Assembly: GCA_012841165.1 (NCBI GenBank)
Contig: DUVF01000009.1
Span: 1 to 33,219 of the forward strand
Length of the DNA: 33,219 bases
DNA from: Clostridiales bacterium
Lineage (GTDB): Bacteria > Bacillota > Clostridia > Peptostreptococcales > Anaerovoracaceae
Reading direction: 5' to 3'
Shown here: in pieces, positions 16,171 to 25,206 of the stretch
Layout: every line of letters begins with the position of its first letter
Numbering within the stretch: the stretch's first letter is position 1
The notes under the pieces: model-generated
Told to the model about the DNA's origin: nothing
The model's input: the letters and a program-made list of their open reading frames with translations, nothing else
The model's database searches: none
Position numbers and translations under genes: made by a program

Positions 16171-17850
16171 TTAAAACAGCCCTGATATCCTGCCTTCGGC
16201 GTCGACGTCTATCGCCTCTGCGGCGGGAATTTTCGGTAAACCCGGCATGGTCATGATCTCTCCGGTAATGGCCACGATGAAGCCGGCGCCAATTGACGGT
16301 TTGACGCTGCGCACGCTGATGCGAAAACCCTTAGGCGCCCCTAACTTAAGCGGGTCATCGGACAGCGAATATTGTGTCTTGGCCATGCAGACCGGCAAGG
16401 CTCCAAAGCCCAGCTGCTCCAGTTCGCTGAGTTGCTTGTCCGCCGCCGCCGAATAATCGACGCCTTCCGCTCCGTAGATCCGCTGCGCGACGGCTTCGAT
16501 TTTCTCACGCAGTGGCAAATCTAACTCATAAGCGAACTTAAAACCGCTACCGCCGCTCTCTGCCGCCCGAATGACCTCTTCAGCCAATTTCAGACCGCCG
16601 GCGCCGCCCTTCTCCCAGACTTCCGACAGAACAGCACAGACTCCCAGCGCAGCGCATTTCTTTTCAATTAATTCCAGTTCGGCCGGGGTATCAGTGGGAA
16701 AGCGGTTGATTGCTACAACCGCCGGAAGCCCATATACGTCGATTATGTTATCGACATGCTTGAGCAGGTTGGTGACCCCGATCTCCAGGGCGGGCAGATT
16801 TTCTTTGCCCAGATCCGCCTTAGCCGCTCCGCCATGATGCTTAAGTGCCCTTGCCGTCGCTACGATTACGACCGCCGCCGGTTTTAAATTACTCGTCCGG
16901 CATTTGATATCTAAAAACTTCTCCGCGCCCAGGTCGGCGCCGAAGCCAGCCTCCGTGACTACATAGTCTCCTAATTTAAGTGCCATCCGGGTCGCCGTCA
17001 CGCTGTTGCAGCCATGCGCGATATTAGCGAAAGGACCACCGTGGATAAAGGCCGGGGTTCCTTCTAACGTCTGCACCAGATTAGGTTTCAAGGCATCTTT
17101 GAGCAGCGCGGCGACCGAGCCCTGCGCCTTGATATCACCGGCCGTAACCGGCTGGCCGGTAGTGTTATAAGCCACGACCATGCGGGCGGCTCTCTGCTTC
17201 AGGTCTTCGATGTCTTTGGCCAGACAGAGCACCGCCATGATCTCAGAAGCTACCGAAATATCAAAACCGTCTTCGCGGGGCACCCCGTTGGCTTTGCCGC
17301 CCAGACCATCGACCACGAAACGCAGCTGCCTGTCATTCATATCGAGACAGCGCCGCCAGACCACGCGCCGGGTATCGATGTTCAATACGTTGCCTTGCTG
17401 TATGTGATTGTCCAGCAAAGCCGCCACCAGATTGTTGGCTGTCGTAACGGCATGGATATCGCCGGTGAAATGGAGATTTATATCTTCCATAGGCACGACC
17501 TGCGCGTAACCACCACCGGCCGCTCCGCCTTTGACGCCAAATACCGGTCCCAGCGAAGGCTCTCTCAGGGCAATGACCGTTTTTTTACCCAGCCGTTTGA
17601 GCGCGTCGCCTAAACCAACTGATGTGGTGGTCTTGCCCTCGCCCGCCGGAGTCGGGTTGATAGCAGTCACTAAAACCAGCTTGCCGTCCGGCTGATCTGC
17701 CATTTCATTCAGCAAACGCAGGTCGATCTTAGCCTTGTTGCTGCCATAGTACTCCACATAGGCCGGATCCAACCCCAAACCGGCGGCCACTTCAGAAATC
17801 GGCTCTACCTGGACAGCCTGCGCTATTTCAATATCCGATAAATGTGACAT
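16171..17850 (-). CDS. fhs: Formate-tetrahydrofolate ligase
   Basis: ATP-dependent formation of 10-formyl-tetrahydrofolate from formate and THF; entry of formate into one-carbon metabolism. The product has 559 residues, the usual monofunctional bacterial length. Motifs: [17 protein letters not shown] (P-loop, about 65-81), [34 protein letters not shown], and [11 protein letters not shown] near the adenine site. The ATG follows GGAGG (plus-strand 17858-17862). No folD, acetyl-CoA synthase or other Wood-Ljungdahl genes are in the window, so acetogenesis should not be inferred. Its product feeds the two formyltransferases of the purine operon downstream (PurN and AICAR formyltransferase). Likely monocistronic with its own promoter. 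Confidence 0.97.
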   Translation of the reverse strand: MSHLSDIEIAQAVQVEPISEVAAGLGLDPAYVEYYGSNKAKIDLRLLNEMADQPDGKLVLVTAINPTPAGEGKTTTSVGLGDALKRLGKKTVIALREPSLGPVFGVKGGAAGGGYAQVVPMEDINLHFTGDIHAVTTANNLVAALLDNHIQQGNVLNIDTRRVVWRRCLDMNDRQLRFVVDGLGGKANGVPREDGFDISVASEIMAVLCLAKDIEDLKQRAARMVVAYNTTGQPVTAGDIKAQGSVAALLKDALKPNLVQTLEGTPAFIHGGPFANIAHGCNSVTATRMALKLGDYVVTEAGFGADLGAEKFLDIKCRTSNLKPAAVVIVATARALKHHGGAAKADLGKENLPALEIGVTNLLKHVDNIIDVYGLPAVVAINRFPTDTPAELELIEKKCAALGVCAVLSEVWEKGGAGGLKLAEEVIRAAESGGSGFKFAYELDLPLREKIEAVAQRIYGAEGVDYSAAADKQLSELEQLGFGALPVCMAKTQYSLSDDPLKLGAPKGFRISVRSVKPSIGAGFIVAITGEIMTMPGLPKIPAAEAIDVDAEGRISGLF

Positions 17851-17930
17851 ACTGCTTCCTCCAAGTTTACATTTATATTATTTTCCTGCCAAAATCTTCC
17901 ATTGCTAAATTTCCGAACATTACATTAGTA

Positions 17931-17959
17931 ATAGTAGGTCATCCGTTAAAAGATTTCAA
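17931..17959 (-). promoter_or_regulatory. Candidate promoter of fhs
   Basis: Read on the minus strand: TTGAAA at 17959-17954, a 17-base spacer, and TACTAT at 17936-17931. The predicted start is about 75 bases upstream of the fhs ATG. It is back-to-back with the ilv promoter only about 30 bases away. Confidence 0.5.
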
Positions 17960-17989
17960 TAATATTAAGCAAATATATCGTAAAATCGG

Positions 17990-18018
17990 TTGACAGGCCG
18001 GGATTGAAACTGTAAAAT
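17990..18018 (+). promoter_or_regulatory. Predicted promoter of the ilv operon
   Basis: Perfect TTGACA at 17990-17995, a 17-base spacer, and TAAAAT at 18013-18018. Transcription is expected to begin near 18025, about 20 bases before the T-box stem I. This is the strongest promoter match in the window. Confidence 0.75.
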
Positions 18019-18041
18019 CGCTTTATTATCATATTTTAATG

Positions 18042-18348
18042 CTATGACGAGGAAGAGTAGAGGACAGGCCCCCTTTCAGAGAGCCGCCGGACGGTGCGAG
18101 GCGGCAGAACCTGTCGGTCGAATGTCACCTCCGAGCAGTCCGCTGAAGAGGCTTCAAAGCCCTGCGTAGGCGGCACCGGCCGGCGCCCGATAGCGCGCCC
18201 GACCCTGACCGGCAACGGTCGTGGTCTCAGAGTGGCTCCCGCTTTTATTCATTTCCAGCACAGTTTTATGGATAAGGGGGCAAGTAGAGTGGTACCGCAG
18301 AGCTTTAGTCTTTGTCTCTTAACAGCAGGCAAAGACTTTTTCATATAG
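18042..18348 (+). promoter_or_regulatory. T-box leader, predicted valine (GUC) specifier, controlling ilvBNCD
   Basis: Tandem evidence for a tRNA-sensing leader. Stem I opens with GACGAGGAAGAGTAG (18046-18060), containing the AGTA loop-E strand. The apical arm GCCGCC/GGCGGC (about 18082-18107) holds the GGACGGTGCGA loop typical of stem I. The 3' strand of the specifier loop reads CGAATGTCACC (18119-18129). By the arrangement of the B. subtilis glyQS leader (GAA, one base, codon, A), the specifier is GTC at 18124-18126, a valine codon. The T-box sequence AGAGTGGTACCGCAG is at 18286-18300; its TGGT would pair with an ACCA tRNA end, fitting discriminator A. A terminator hairpin follows at 18307-18341. 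Uncharged tRNA-Val should favour antitermination. The 519 bases from 17851 to 18369 contain this leader and the two divergent promoters. Confidence 0.88.
18307..18341 (+). terminator. T-box-regulated terminator upstream of ilvB
   Basis: AGTCTTTG (18307-18314) pairs with CAAAGACT (18330-18337), followed by a run of T to 18341. It starts seven bases after the T-box sequence, the position expected for the terminator that competes with the antiterminator. Confidence 0.8.
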
Positions 18349-18369
18349 AAAAACGAAGGAGGACTGTAA

Positions 18370-20037
18370 ATGAAGCTGAACGGATCACAGATTTTAATGG
18401 AAACACTGATCGAACAAGGCGTCGATACGATATTCGGTTATCCCGGCGGAGCTGTTTTGAATATTTACGATGCGCTGTACGACTACAGCGACCGCATCAA
18501 ACACATTCTGACAGCTCACGAACAGGGTGCGGCACACGCTGCCGACGGCTATGCCCGATCCACCGGCAGACCGGGAGTCGTACTGGCGACCTCAGGCCCC
18601 GGCGCGACCAATCTGGTCACCGGCATCGCCACCGCCTACATGGACTCCATTCCAATGATCGCGCTCACCGGCAATGTCAGTACCAATCTGTTGGGCAAGG
18701 ACAGTTTTCAGGAAATCTACATCACCGGCATCACCATGCCTATCACCAAGCACAATTACGTCGTCCGCGACGTCGAAGACCTGGCTGATACGATCCGCGA
18801 AGCTTTCCGGATCGCCACTTCCGGACGCCCCGGGCCGGTTTTGATTGACCTGCCAAAAGATATCACTGCCGCCATCTGTGAGCATGAAGCCGCCTCTCCG
18901 GTCAATGTCACCGATGAGATGGAAGCAATTCCTGCCGAAGATTTGCAGACGATCGCCGATGTCCTGAATGAAAGTCAGCGGCCCGTCATCCTGTTTGGCG
19001 GCGGGGTGGTCGCTTCCGGCGCCTCCGCTGAGTTGGCTCAGCTGATCCGAAAAATGGACTGTCCCAGCTGCCACACCGTCATGGCCACCGGCGTCATGCC
19101 GGCCGATGACCCCTATAACCTGGGGCTGATCGGTATGCACGGTACCGTATCTTCTTCGGTCGCCGTTCACCGGGCGGACGTCCTGCTGGCGATCGGCTCG
19201 CGCTTTTCCGACCGCGTCGCCACCAACGCCTCTAAATTTGCCCGCAATCAGAAGATCATCCACATTGATATCGATGCGGCAGAAATCAATAAGAATGTAC
19301 CCATCGACCACAGCTATGTGGGAGACGTCAAAGCAGTTTTGAAAACTATGCTGCCCCTGATCGAAAAGAAAAGCCGCAGCGACTGGAACCATGAAATTTC
19401 GGTCATCCGCGAGCGCGGAGAATACCGGTCGATCAACTGCGAAGGCGAACTGAAGCCAAACCAGATCATTCAGGATATCTACCGCATCATGGGTCCGGAT
19501 ATAGCCATGACGACCGATGTCGGCCAGCACCAGATGTGGGCCGCGCAGTATTCCCAGGCGACCGATCCGCGGCGCTTCCTTACCTCGGGCGGGCTCGGCA
19601 CCATGGGTTTCGGCTATGGCGCGGCAATCGGCGCCGCCATGGCCCGCCCCGGCGAAACGATTGTCCACATCACCGGCGACGGCAGCTTCCACATGAACCT
19701 GCAGGAGTTATGCACCGCTGTCAGCCATCAGCTGCCCATCATCACCATCATTTTCAATAATATGGTGCTGGGCATGGTCTATCAGTGGCAGCGCATTTTC
19801 TACAACAACCGCTTTTCCTTCACCGAGCCGAACCGGCAGACGGATTTCGTCAAGCTGGCCGAAGCCTTCGGCGCTCATGGCCGGCGCTGCCGGACACCGG
19901 AAGAATTCCAAGATGCAATCACTGAAGCGAAGCGCCTCCAGGGGCCTGTCGTCATCGAACTGGTGATGCGTGCCGACGAACGCGTACTGCCCATGATTCC
20001 CGCCGGACTGACGATAGACGAAGTCATTCTTGACTGA
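18370..20037 (+). CDS. ilvB: Acetolactate synthase, large (catalytic) subunit
   Basis: Thiamine-diphosphate enzyme making 2-acetolactate (or acetohydroxybutyrate), the first common step of valine, leucine and isoleucine synthesis. 555 residues. Motifs: IFGYPGGAVLNIYDAL, the catalytic Glu in HEQGAAHAADGYAR at about 51, the central FAD-type domain region, and the ThDP signature GDGSFHMNLQELCT at about 436 to FNNMVLGMVYQWQ. The presence of the QWQ stretch and of an adjacent ACT-type regulatory subunit marks it as the biosynthetic, not the catabolic, form. AAGGAGG (18356-18362) precedes the ATG. First gene of ilvBNCD, under the T-box leader. Confidence 0.97.
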   Translation: MKLNGSQILMETLIEQGVDTIFGYPGGAVLNIYDALYDYSDRIKHILTAHEQGAAHAADGYARSTGRPGVVLATSGPGATNLVTGIATAYMDSIPMIALTGNVSTNLLGKDSFQEIYITGITMPITKHNYVVRDVEDLADTIREAFRIATSGRPGPVLIDLPKDITAAICEHEAASPVNVTDEMEAIPAEDLQTIADVLNESQRPVILFGGGVVASGASAELAQLIRKMDCPSCHTVMATGVMPADDPYNLGLIGMHGTVSSSVAVHRADVLLAIGSRFSDRVATNASKFARNQKIIHIDIDAAEINKNVPIDHSYVGDVKAVLKTMLPLIEKKSRSDWNHEISVIRERGEYRSINCEGELKPNQIIQDIYRIMGPDIAMTTDVGQHQMWAAQYSQATDPRRFLTSGGLGTMGFGYGAAIGAAMARPGETIVHITGDGSFHMNLQELCTAVSHQLPIITIIFNNMVLGMVYQWQRIFYNNRFSFTEPNRQTDFVKLAEAFGAHGRRCRTPEEFQDAITEAKRLQGPVVIELVMRADERVLPMIPAGLTIDEVILD

Positions 20038-20051
20038 GAAAGGAGCCTCTC

Positions 20052-20537
20052 ATGCAACAATATATCTTGGCCGTGCTGGTTCGCAACAACGCCGGCGTTT
20101 TAGCCCGGGTAGCCAGCCTGTTTGGCCGCCGCGGCTACAACATTGATTCTTTGACTGTTTCGGAGACCAATAATCCCGGAATTTCTTACATCACGCTGAC
20201 CGTCACCGGTGACGAGGCCATTTTAGACCAGATCACCAAGCAGGCGGTCAAGCTGGAGGAAGTCTTTGAGGTGCGCCATATCAACGAAGCCAACGCCCTT
20301 GGGCACGAGCTGCTGTTGATTAAGATGGAGATAGATCCCGCCACGCGCACAGCCCTGCGCGAAATCACCGATATCTACAATGCCAAAATTGTCGATCTGG
20401 CGCCAACGACGATGATCATCGAGCTGACCGGTTCGACTTCAAAAATCAACGCTTTCTTGAACATTATGAAAGGTTTTTCCATCGTGGAAATGTGCCGCAC
20501 CGGCGTCACTGCCATGGAGAAGGAAAGTTCCAAATAA
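20052..20537 (+). CDS. ilvN: Acetolactate synthase, small (regulatory) subunit
   Basis: ACT-domain subunit that activates IlvB and confers feedback inhibition, usually by valine. 161 residues, matching the IlvH/IlvN family. The N-terminal ACT domain reads ILAVLVRNNAGVLARVASLF, then RRGYNIDSLTVSETNNPGIS, including the Asn/Gly residues of the valine-binding loop. A second C-terminal ACT-like domain covers about residues 80-155. It lies 14 bases after ilvB, with AAAGGAG ahead of the ATG. Confidence 0.96.
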   Translation: MQQYILAVLVRNNAGVLARVASLFGRRGYNIDSLTVSETNNPGISYITLTVTGDEAILDQITKQAVKLEEVFEVRHINEANALGHELLLIKMEIDPATRTALREITDIYNAKIVDLAPTTMIIELTGSTSKINAFLNIMKGFSIVEMCRTGVTAMEKESSK

Positions 20538-20561
20538 ATTACACCCATCTGTTAATAATAA

Positions 20562-21572
<1,011 letters not shown>

Positions 21573-21668
21573 TTTGAATGCGAATTCAAGTGAAGTTAAA
21601 GAAATATTTTCAGTGCAACTTCCGATGAATGGTGGAAAATGTCATAAATGGAAAAAGGAGTTATTGGA

Positions 21669-23423
21669 ATGGGCCAGAATGAGAAACGGCTTGCCAGCCA
21701 TCAGGTGACCAAGGGCGTGGAGCACGCGCCGCACCGGTCTCTCTTTTACGCGATGGGCTACACTAAAGAAGAGCTGGACCAGCCGCTGATCGGCGTGGTC
21801 TCCGCCTTCAGCGAGATCGTGCCCGGTCACAGCCAGTTAGACAAACTGGCCGACGCTGTCAAGACCGGCGTCAGGATCGCCGGCGGCACGCCTGTTCTGG
21901 TGCCCTCGATCGGCGTCTGTGACGGCATCGCGATGGGCCATACCGGAATGAAATACTCCCTGCCCAGCCGCGAACTGATCGCCGACAGCGTTGAAACAAT
22001 GGCGCTGTCCCACTGCTTCGACGGTCTCGTCCTGGTTCCCAACTGCGATAAAATCGTTCCCGGCATGATCATGGCGGCTGCCCGTCTGAATCTGCCGGCC
22101 ATCGTCATCAGCGGCGGCCCTATGCTGGCCGGCCATTCACATGCGACCAACGCTGCTGCGCCCGACGCCCGCACAACCGGCAACGGCACAGCGCCCGACA
22201 ACTGTGCGGCCGGCAGCGGCACAGCGATCAGCCTGTCCACCATGTTTGAAGCGGTCGGCGCCCGCAAGGCCGATCTGATAAACGACGATGAGCTCTATGA
22301 AATCGAACTCAGCGCCTGTCCGACCTGCGGTTCTTGTTCCGGCATGTTCACCGCCAATTCGATGAACTGTCTGGCCGAAGCGATCGGACTGGCTCTGCCC
22401 GGCAACGGCAGCATTCCGGCGGTTTATGCCCGCCGCCTGCAGCTGGCCAAACAGGCCGGAATACAGATCATGGATTTGGTGCGCCGCAACGTCAAGACCC
22501 GCGATATCCTGACCCTGGCGGCTGTGAAAAACGCTTTAGCGGTCGATATGGCGTTAGGCTGCAGCACCAACAGCGTTCTGCACCTGCTGGCGATCGCCCA
22601 CGAAGCCGGCCTGAAAGTTGATTTAGACCTGATCAATCAGATCAGTTCCCAAACACCGAATCTCTGCCGCTTAGCGCCTGTCGCGCCTACTCATATGGAG
22701 GATCTGGACCGGGCCGGCGGTGTACCGGCAGTGATGGCCCAACTGGCAGAAGCCGGCCGGCTTGATTTGAGCCTGCCGACGGTCAGCGGAAAAACGGTCG
22801 GCGAAAACATCGCCGGAAGAAGAAACCTTGATCCATCGGTGATCCGGCCGATCAGCAATCCCTACAGCCAGACCGGCGGCATCGCCGTGCTGTGGGGCAA
22901 CATCGCTGAAGACGGCGCGGTGGTGAAGCGCTCGGCGGTAGCCGAAGAGATGCTTTGCCACAGCGGCCCGGCCCGGGTCTTCGACAGTGAGGTTGAAGCC
23001 ATCGAGTGCATTTACGCCGGAAAAATCAAGCCGGGCGATATTGTGGTAATTCGCTACGAAGGCCCCAGAGGCGGCCCCGGCATGCGCGAAATGCTCAACC
23101 CGACAGCCGCTCTGGCCGGAATGCAGTTAGACAAGAGCGTCGCCCTGATCACCGATGGACGCTTCAGCGGCGCTTCGCGCGGCGCTTCGATCGGCCATGT
23201 CTCTCCGGAAGCCGCCGCCGGCGGCGCGATCGGCCTGATTGAGGAAGGCGATCTGATCGACATCGATATTCCGAACAACAGCATCAATGTACGTCTGACC
23301 GACGCCGAACTGGAAGACCGGCGCGCCAGGCGGCAGCCGCTGCCTCCTAAACCGCTGAGCGGCTGGCTGGCCCGCTATGCCCGGCTGGTCACCTCGGCTA
23401 ATACGGGTGCCGTGCTCGAATAA
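21669..23423 (+). CDS. ilvD: Dihydroxy-acid dehydratase with a low-complexity insert
   Basis: Dehydrates 2,3-dihydroxyisovalerate to 2-ketoisovalerate; a Fe-S enzyme. 584 residues from ATG 21669, which has AAGGAG at 21655-21660 with 8-base spacing. The ATG at 21648 would place this site inside the gene and is less likely. Cluster cysteines are visible in [11 protein letters not shown], in the upstream [13 protein letters not shown], and in [18 protein letters not shown]. Near the C-terminus is [12 protein letters not shown]. Compared with usual IlvD (about 555-560 residues), there is an extra loop of roughly 24 residues between ISGGPMLAG and [11 protein letters not shown], built from a 33-base tandem repeat (22158-22223). 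The core motifs are intact, so the enzyme is probably active. Last gene of the operon, converging on ddh. Confidence 0.96.
   Translation: MGQNEKRLASHQVTKGVEHAPHRSLFYAMGYTKEELDQPLIGVVSAFSEIVPGHSQLDKLADAVKTGVRIAGGTPVLVPSIGVCDGIAMGHTGMKYSLPSRELIADSVETMALSHCFDGLVLVPNCDKIVPGMIMAAARLNLPAIVISGGPMLAGHSHATNAAAPDARTTGNGTAPDNCAAGSGTAISLSTMFEAVGARKADLINDDELYEIELSACPTCGSCSGMFTANSMNCLAEAIGLALPGNGSIPAVYARRLQLAKQAGIQIMDLVRRNVKTRDILTLAAVKNALAVDMALGCSTNSVLHLLAIAHEAGLKVDLDLINQISSQTPNLCRLAPVAPTHMEDLDRAGGVPAVMAQLAEAGRLDLSLPTVSGKTVGENIAGRRNLDPSVIRPISNPYSQTGGIAVLWGNIAEDGAVVKRSAVAEEMLCHSGPARVFDSEVEAIECIYAGKIKPGDIVVIRYEGPRGGPGMREMLNPTAALAGMQLDKSVALITDGRFSGASRGASIGHVSPEAAAGGAIGLIEEGDLIDIDIPNNSINVRLTDAELEDRRARRQPLPPKPLSGWLARYARLVTSANTGAVLE
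22158..22223 (+). repeat. Two-copy 33-bp imperfect tandem repeat inside ilvD
   Basis: Copy 1 (22158-22190) and copy 2 (22191-22223) both start GCGCCCGAC and both end GGCACA. They are in frame and encode [11 protein letters not shown] and [11 protein letters not shown]. They form most of a surface-type insert absent from ordinary IlvD proteins. Confidence 0.85.
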
Positions 23424-23436
23424 GATAGTTAGAGCT

Positions 23437-24423
23437 CTAAATCATGGTTTGCCTGATCTCCTCAGCAGATCTCCGCGAAAGATACACCGGCGGAATATCG
23501 ACCACTGTTTTGGCCCCCGAAACGCCTTCCCGATTCAAACGGTAGGCTGCCCGGGCAAAGGCCAGCAACACACTGGCGGTGAAATCCGGGTTCGATTCTA
23601 AAGTCAGCTTATATTCAATGGTGTGTTTATGTTCGCTGTTCCAGCCCGTCAGACCGCTGCGAATGACCCTGCCGCCATGCGGCAGACCGCCGTGCTCCCG
23701 GTCCAGCTCCTGCTGACTTATGAAGTGCACCGTTGTGTCATAATCAGAGAAATAGTTGGGCATGGTCTTGATTTCCTGCTCAATGCATTCCTGATCGGCG
23801 CCCTCTTCAAGCACCACGAAGCACTCCCGCTGATGTTTCTCCCGCGTGGTAAGATCCGGCGCCTCACCCCTTTGAACGGCCGCGACCGCCTCTGCTACTG
23901 GAATGGTATATTGCTTGGCGTCTTTCACGCCGGCAATTCGACGGATAGCGTCGGAATGCCCCTGGCTGACGCCCTTCCCCCAAAATGTGTAGCTGTGGCC
24001 TTCCGGCAGGATGGCTTCCGCGTACAGTCGATTAAGGGAAAACATCCCCGGATCCCAGCCGCTGGAAATTATGCAAACCTTGCCGGCGGCAACCGCCTGC
24101 TGCTGAACCTTTTTGAAGTGTTCCGGAATTTTAGCGTGCGTATCGAAGCCGTCAACCGTGTTGAACAGCGCGGCAAACAACGGCCCCTGTTCCGGCAAAT
24201 CGGACAGACTGCCGCCGCACAGGATCATGACGTCGATCTCCCCTACTTTTGCGGCCGCCTCAGACAGCGGAAACACCGGCGCGCCGGATGCGGTTTTAAT
24301 CGCCCCCGGATCGCGGCGGCTGAACACGCCGACAAGCTCCATATCGTCATTCTGGCGGATCCCCGCTTCCACACTCTTGCCAATATTCCCATAGCCGGCG
24401 ATCCCTATCCTTATTTTCTCCAT
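23437..24423 (-). CDS. ddh: meso-Diaminopimelate dehydrogenase
   Basis: NADPH-dependent one-step amination of tetrahydrodipicolinate to meso-diaminopimelate, for lysine and peptidoglycan. 328 residues from ATG 24421-24423 (MEKIRIGIAGYGNIGKS), matching the family length. A longer reading from 24456 lacks a ribosome binding site, whereas AGAGGG sits about 8 bases before the chosen ATG. Motifs: the Rossmann loop IAGYGNIGK, GVFSRRDP, ILCGGSLSDLPEQGP, NTVDGFDTHAKIPEH, SSGWDPGMFSLNRLY, and FWGKGVSQGHSDAIRRIAGV. It is a single gene facing ilvD, with only 13 bases between the stop codons; a 12-base palindrome TTAGAGCTCTAA (23429-23440) spans the junction. Confidence 0.95.
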   Translation of the reverse strand: MEKIRIGIAGYGNIGKSVEAGIRQNDDMELVGVFSRRDPGAIKTASGAPVFPLSEAAAKVGEIDVMILCGGSLSDLPEQGPLFAALFNTVDGFDTHAKIPEHFKKVQQQAVAAGKVCIISSGWDPGMFSLNRLYAEAILPEGHSYTFWGKGVSQGHSDAIRRIAGVKDAKQYTIPVAEAVAAVQRGEAPDLTTREKHQRECFVVLEEGADQECIEQEIKTMPNYFSDYDTTVHFISQQELDREHGGLPHGGRVIRSGLTGWNSEHKHTIEYKLTLESNPDFTASVLLAFARAAYRLNREGVSGAKTVVDIPPVYLSRRSAEEIRQTMI

Positions 24424-24576
24424 CTCGTAGCCCTCTCTTACAGCAGCTCTCTTCATAGGTCTATTCTAAAATATTATCATACTCTATTCAGTTGCTAACT
24501 GACAAGAAGTGGAAACAAATTGGCGGAATTTTAAAAATCCGGCCTGCCGATTCGCCATTTTTTTATCGCTATCGAC

Positions 24577-24604
24577 TTGTTTTCGGCCCAATCTCTTCTA
24601 TAAT
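24577..24604 (+). promoter_or_regulatory. Predicted promoter of the pur operon
   Basis: TTGTTT at 24577-24582, a 16-base spacer, and a perfect TATAAT at 24599-24604. A second TATAAT at 24657-24662 lacks a good -35 box. The leader (about 24611-24693) shows no purine-riboswitch or PRPP/ppGpp aptamer that I can recognise. Confidence 0.5.
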
Positions 24605-24693
24605 ATAAGAGTGTTGAATAAATCATACATATTTAAGTTTAAGCTCTGCAGTCAGATATAATAAAAACGTCCGCACAGGGAAGGAGTTGCCCC

Positions 24694-25206
24694 ATGGAAG
24701 CCAGAAAAGTTGCCATCGTGATGGGCAGCGACAGTGATTATCCGGTGGTCAAGGCTGCCGAAGAAACACTGCGCAGCCTTGATATCCCCTTTTTTACCCG
24801 CGTGCTATCGGCTCATCGAACACCAGCGGCTGTAGCAGAGCTGGCTTCCGGCGCGCGTGACTCCGGAGTCGGCGTGATCATCGCCGCGGCCGGGAAGGCC
24901 GCACATCTAGCCGGGGTCATTGCAGCCCACACGACTTTACCGGTGATCGGCATTCCGATCAAATCATCGACTCTGGACGGACTTGACGCATTACTTTCAA
25001 CTGTCCAGATGCCCAAGGGCATCCCGGTCGCCACCGTTGCGATCGACGGCGCGGAAAACGCTGCCTTGCTGGCAGCCGAAATCCTCAGCCTGGGCGATGA
25101 TATACTGACCGGTAAATTAGCTGCCAAACGCCGGCAGATGGAAGCCAATGTTTTGGAAAAAAACCGTCACTTTAAAGATGAGAAAGGATTTTCCGGCAAT
25201 GACTAA
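24694..25206 (+). CDS. purE: N5-CAIR mutase / AIR carboxylase catalytic subunit
   Basis: Makes carboxyaminoimidazole ribonucleotide in purine synthesis. 170 residues. Motifs: [26 protein letters not shown] with the active-site His, the substrate loop [16 protein letters not shown] (where many PurE proteins have AGGAAHLPGM), and [18 protein letters not shown]. No purK is seen among the following genes, so it may work with a distant PurK or directly with CO2; the sequence alone does not decide. AAGGAG (24681-24686) lies 7 bases before the ATG. First gene of the pur operon; its stop overlaps the purF start by 8 bases. Confidence 0.95.
   Translation: MEARKVAIVMGSDSDYPVVKAAEETLRSLDIPFFTRVLSAHRTPAAVAELASGARDSGVGVIIAAAGKAAHLAGVIAAHTTLPVIGIPIKSSTLDGLDALLSTVQMPKGIPVATVAIDGAENAALLAAEILSLGDDILTGKLAAKRRQMEANVLEKNRHFKDEKGFSGND

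Noticed and set aside
18123..18125. TGT (cysteine) as the T-box specifier
   Set aside because: One base out of register with the known GAA-N-codon-A arrangement, and specifiers usually end in C; the branched-chain genes downstream support GTC.
18094..18348. Short open frame (84 codons) within the ilv leader
   Set aside because: It lies across the T-box stem I, T-box and terminator sequences; its existence is explained by the RNA structure, not by coding.
18592..19692. Long antisense open frame (366 codons) opposite ilvB
   Set aside because: ilvB is unmistakable on the plus strand; the antisense frame is a codon-composition shadow with no family-like motifs.
21574..21589. Inverted repeat TTGAAT/ATTCAA in the ilvC-ilvD gap
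   Set aside because: Arms are only six AT-rich bases; too weak to call an attenuator or processing site.
23429..23440. 12-base perfect palindrome TTAGAGCTCTAA between ilvD and ddh
   Set aside because: No loop and no T-run, so it is not a convincing terminator; it may be chance where two stop codons converge.
23623..24498. Plus-strand open frame of 291 codons opposite ddh
   Set aside because: ddh is clearly real on the minus strand; the opposing frame is a shadow.
24605..24693. Possible purine riboswitch in front of purE
   Set aside because: None of the conserved core elements of the purine aptamer could be found in the leader.
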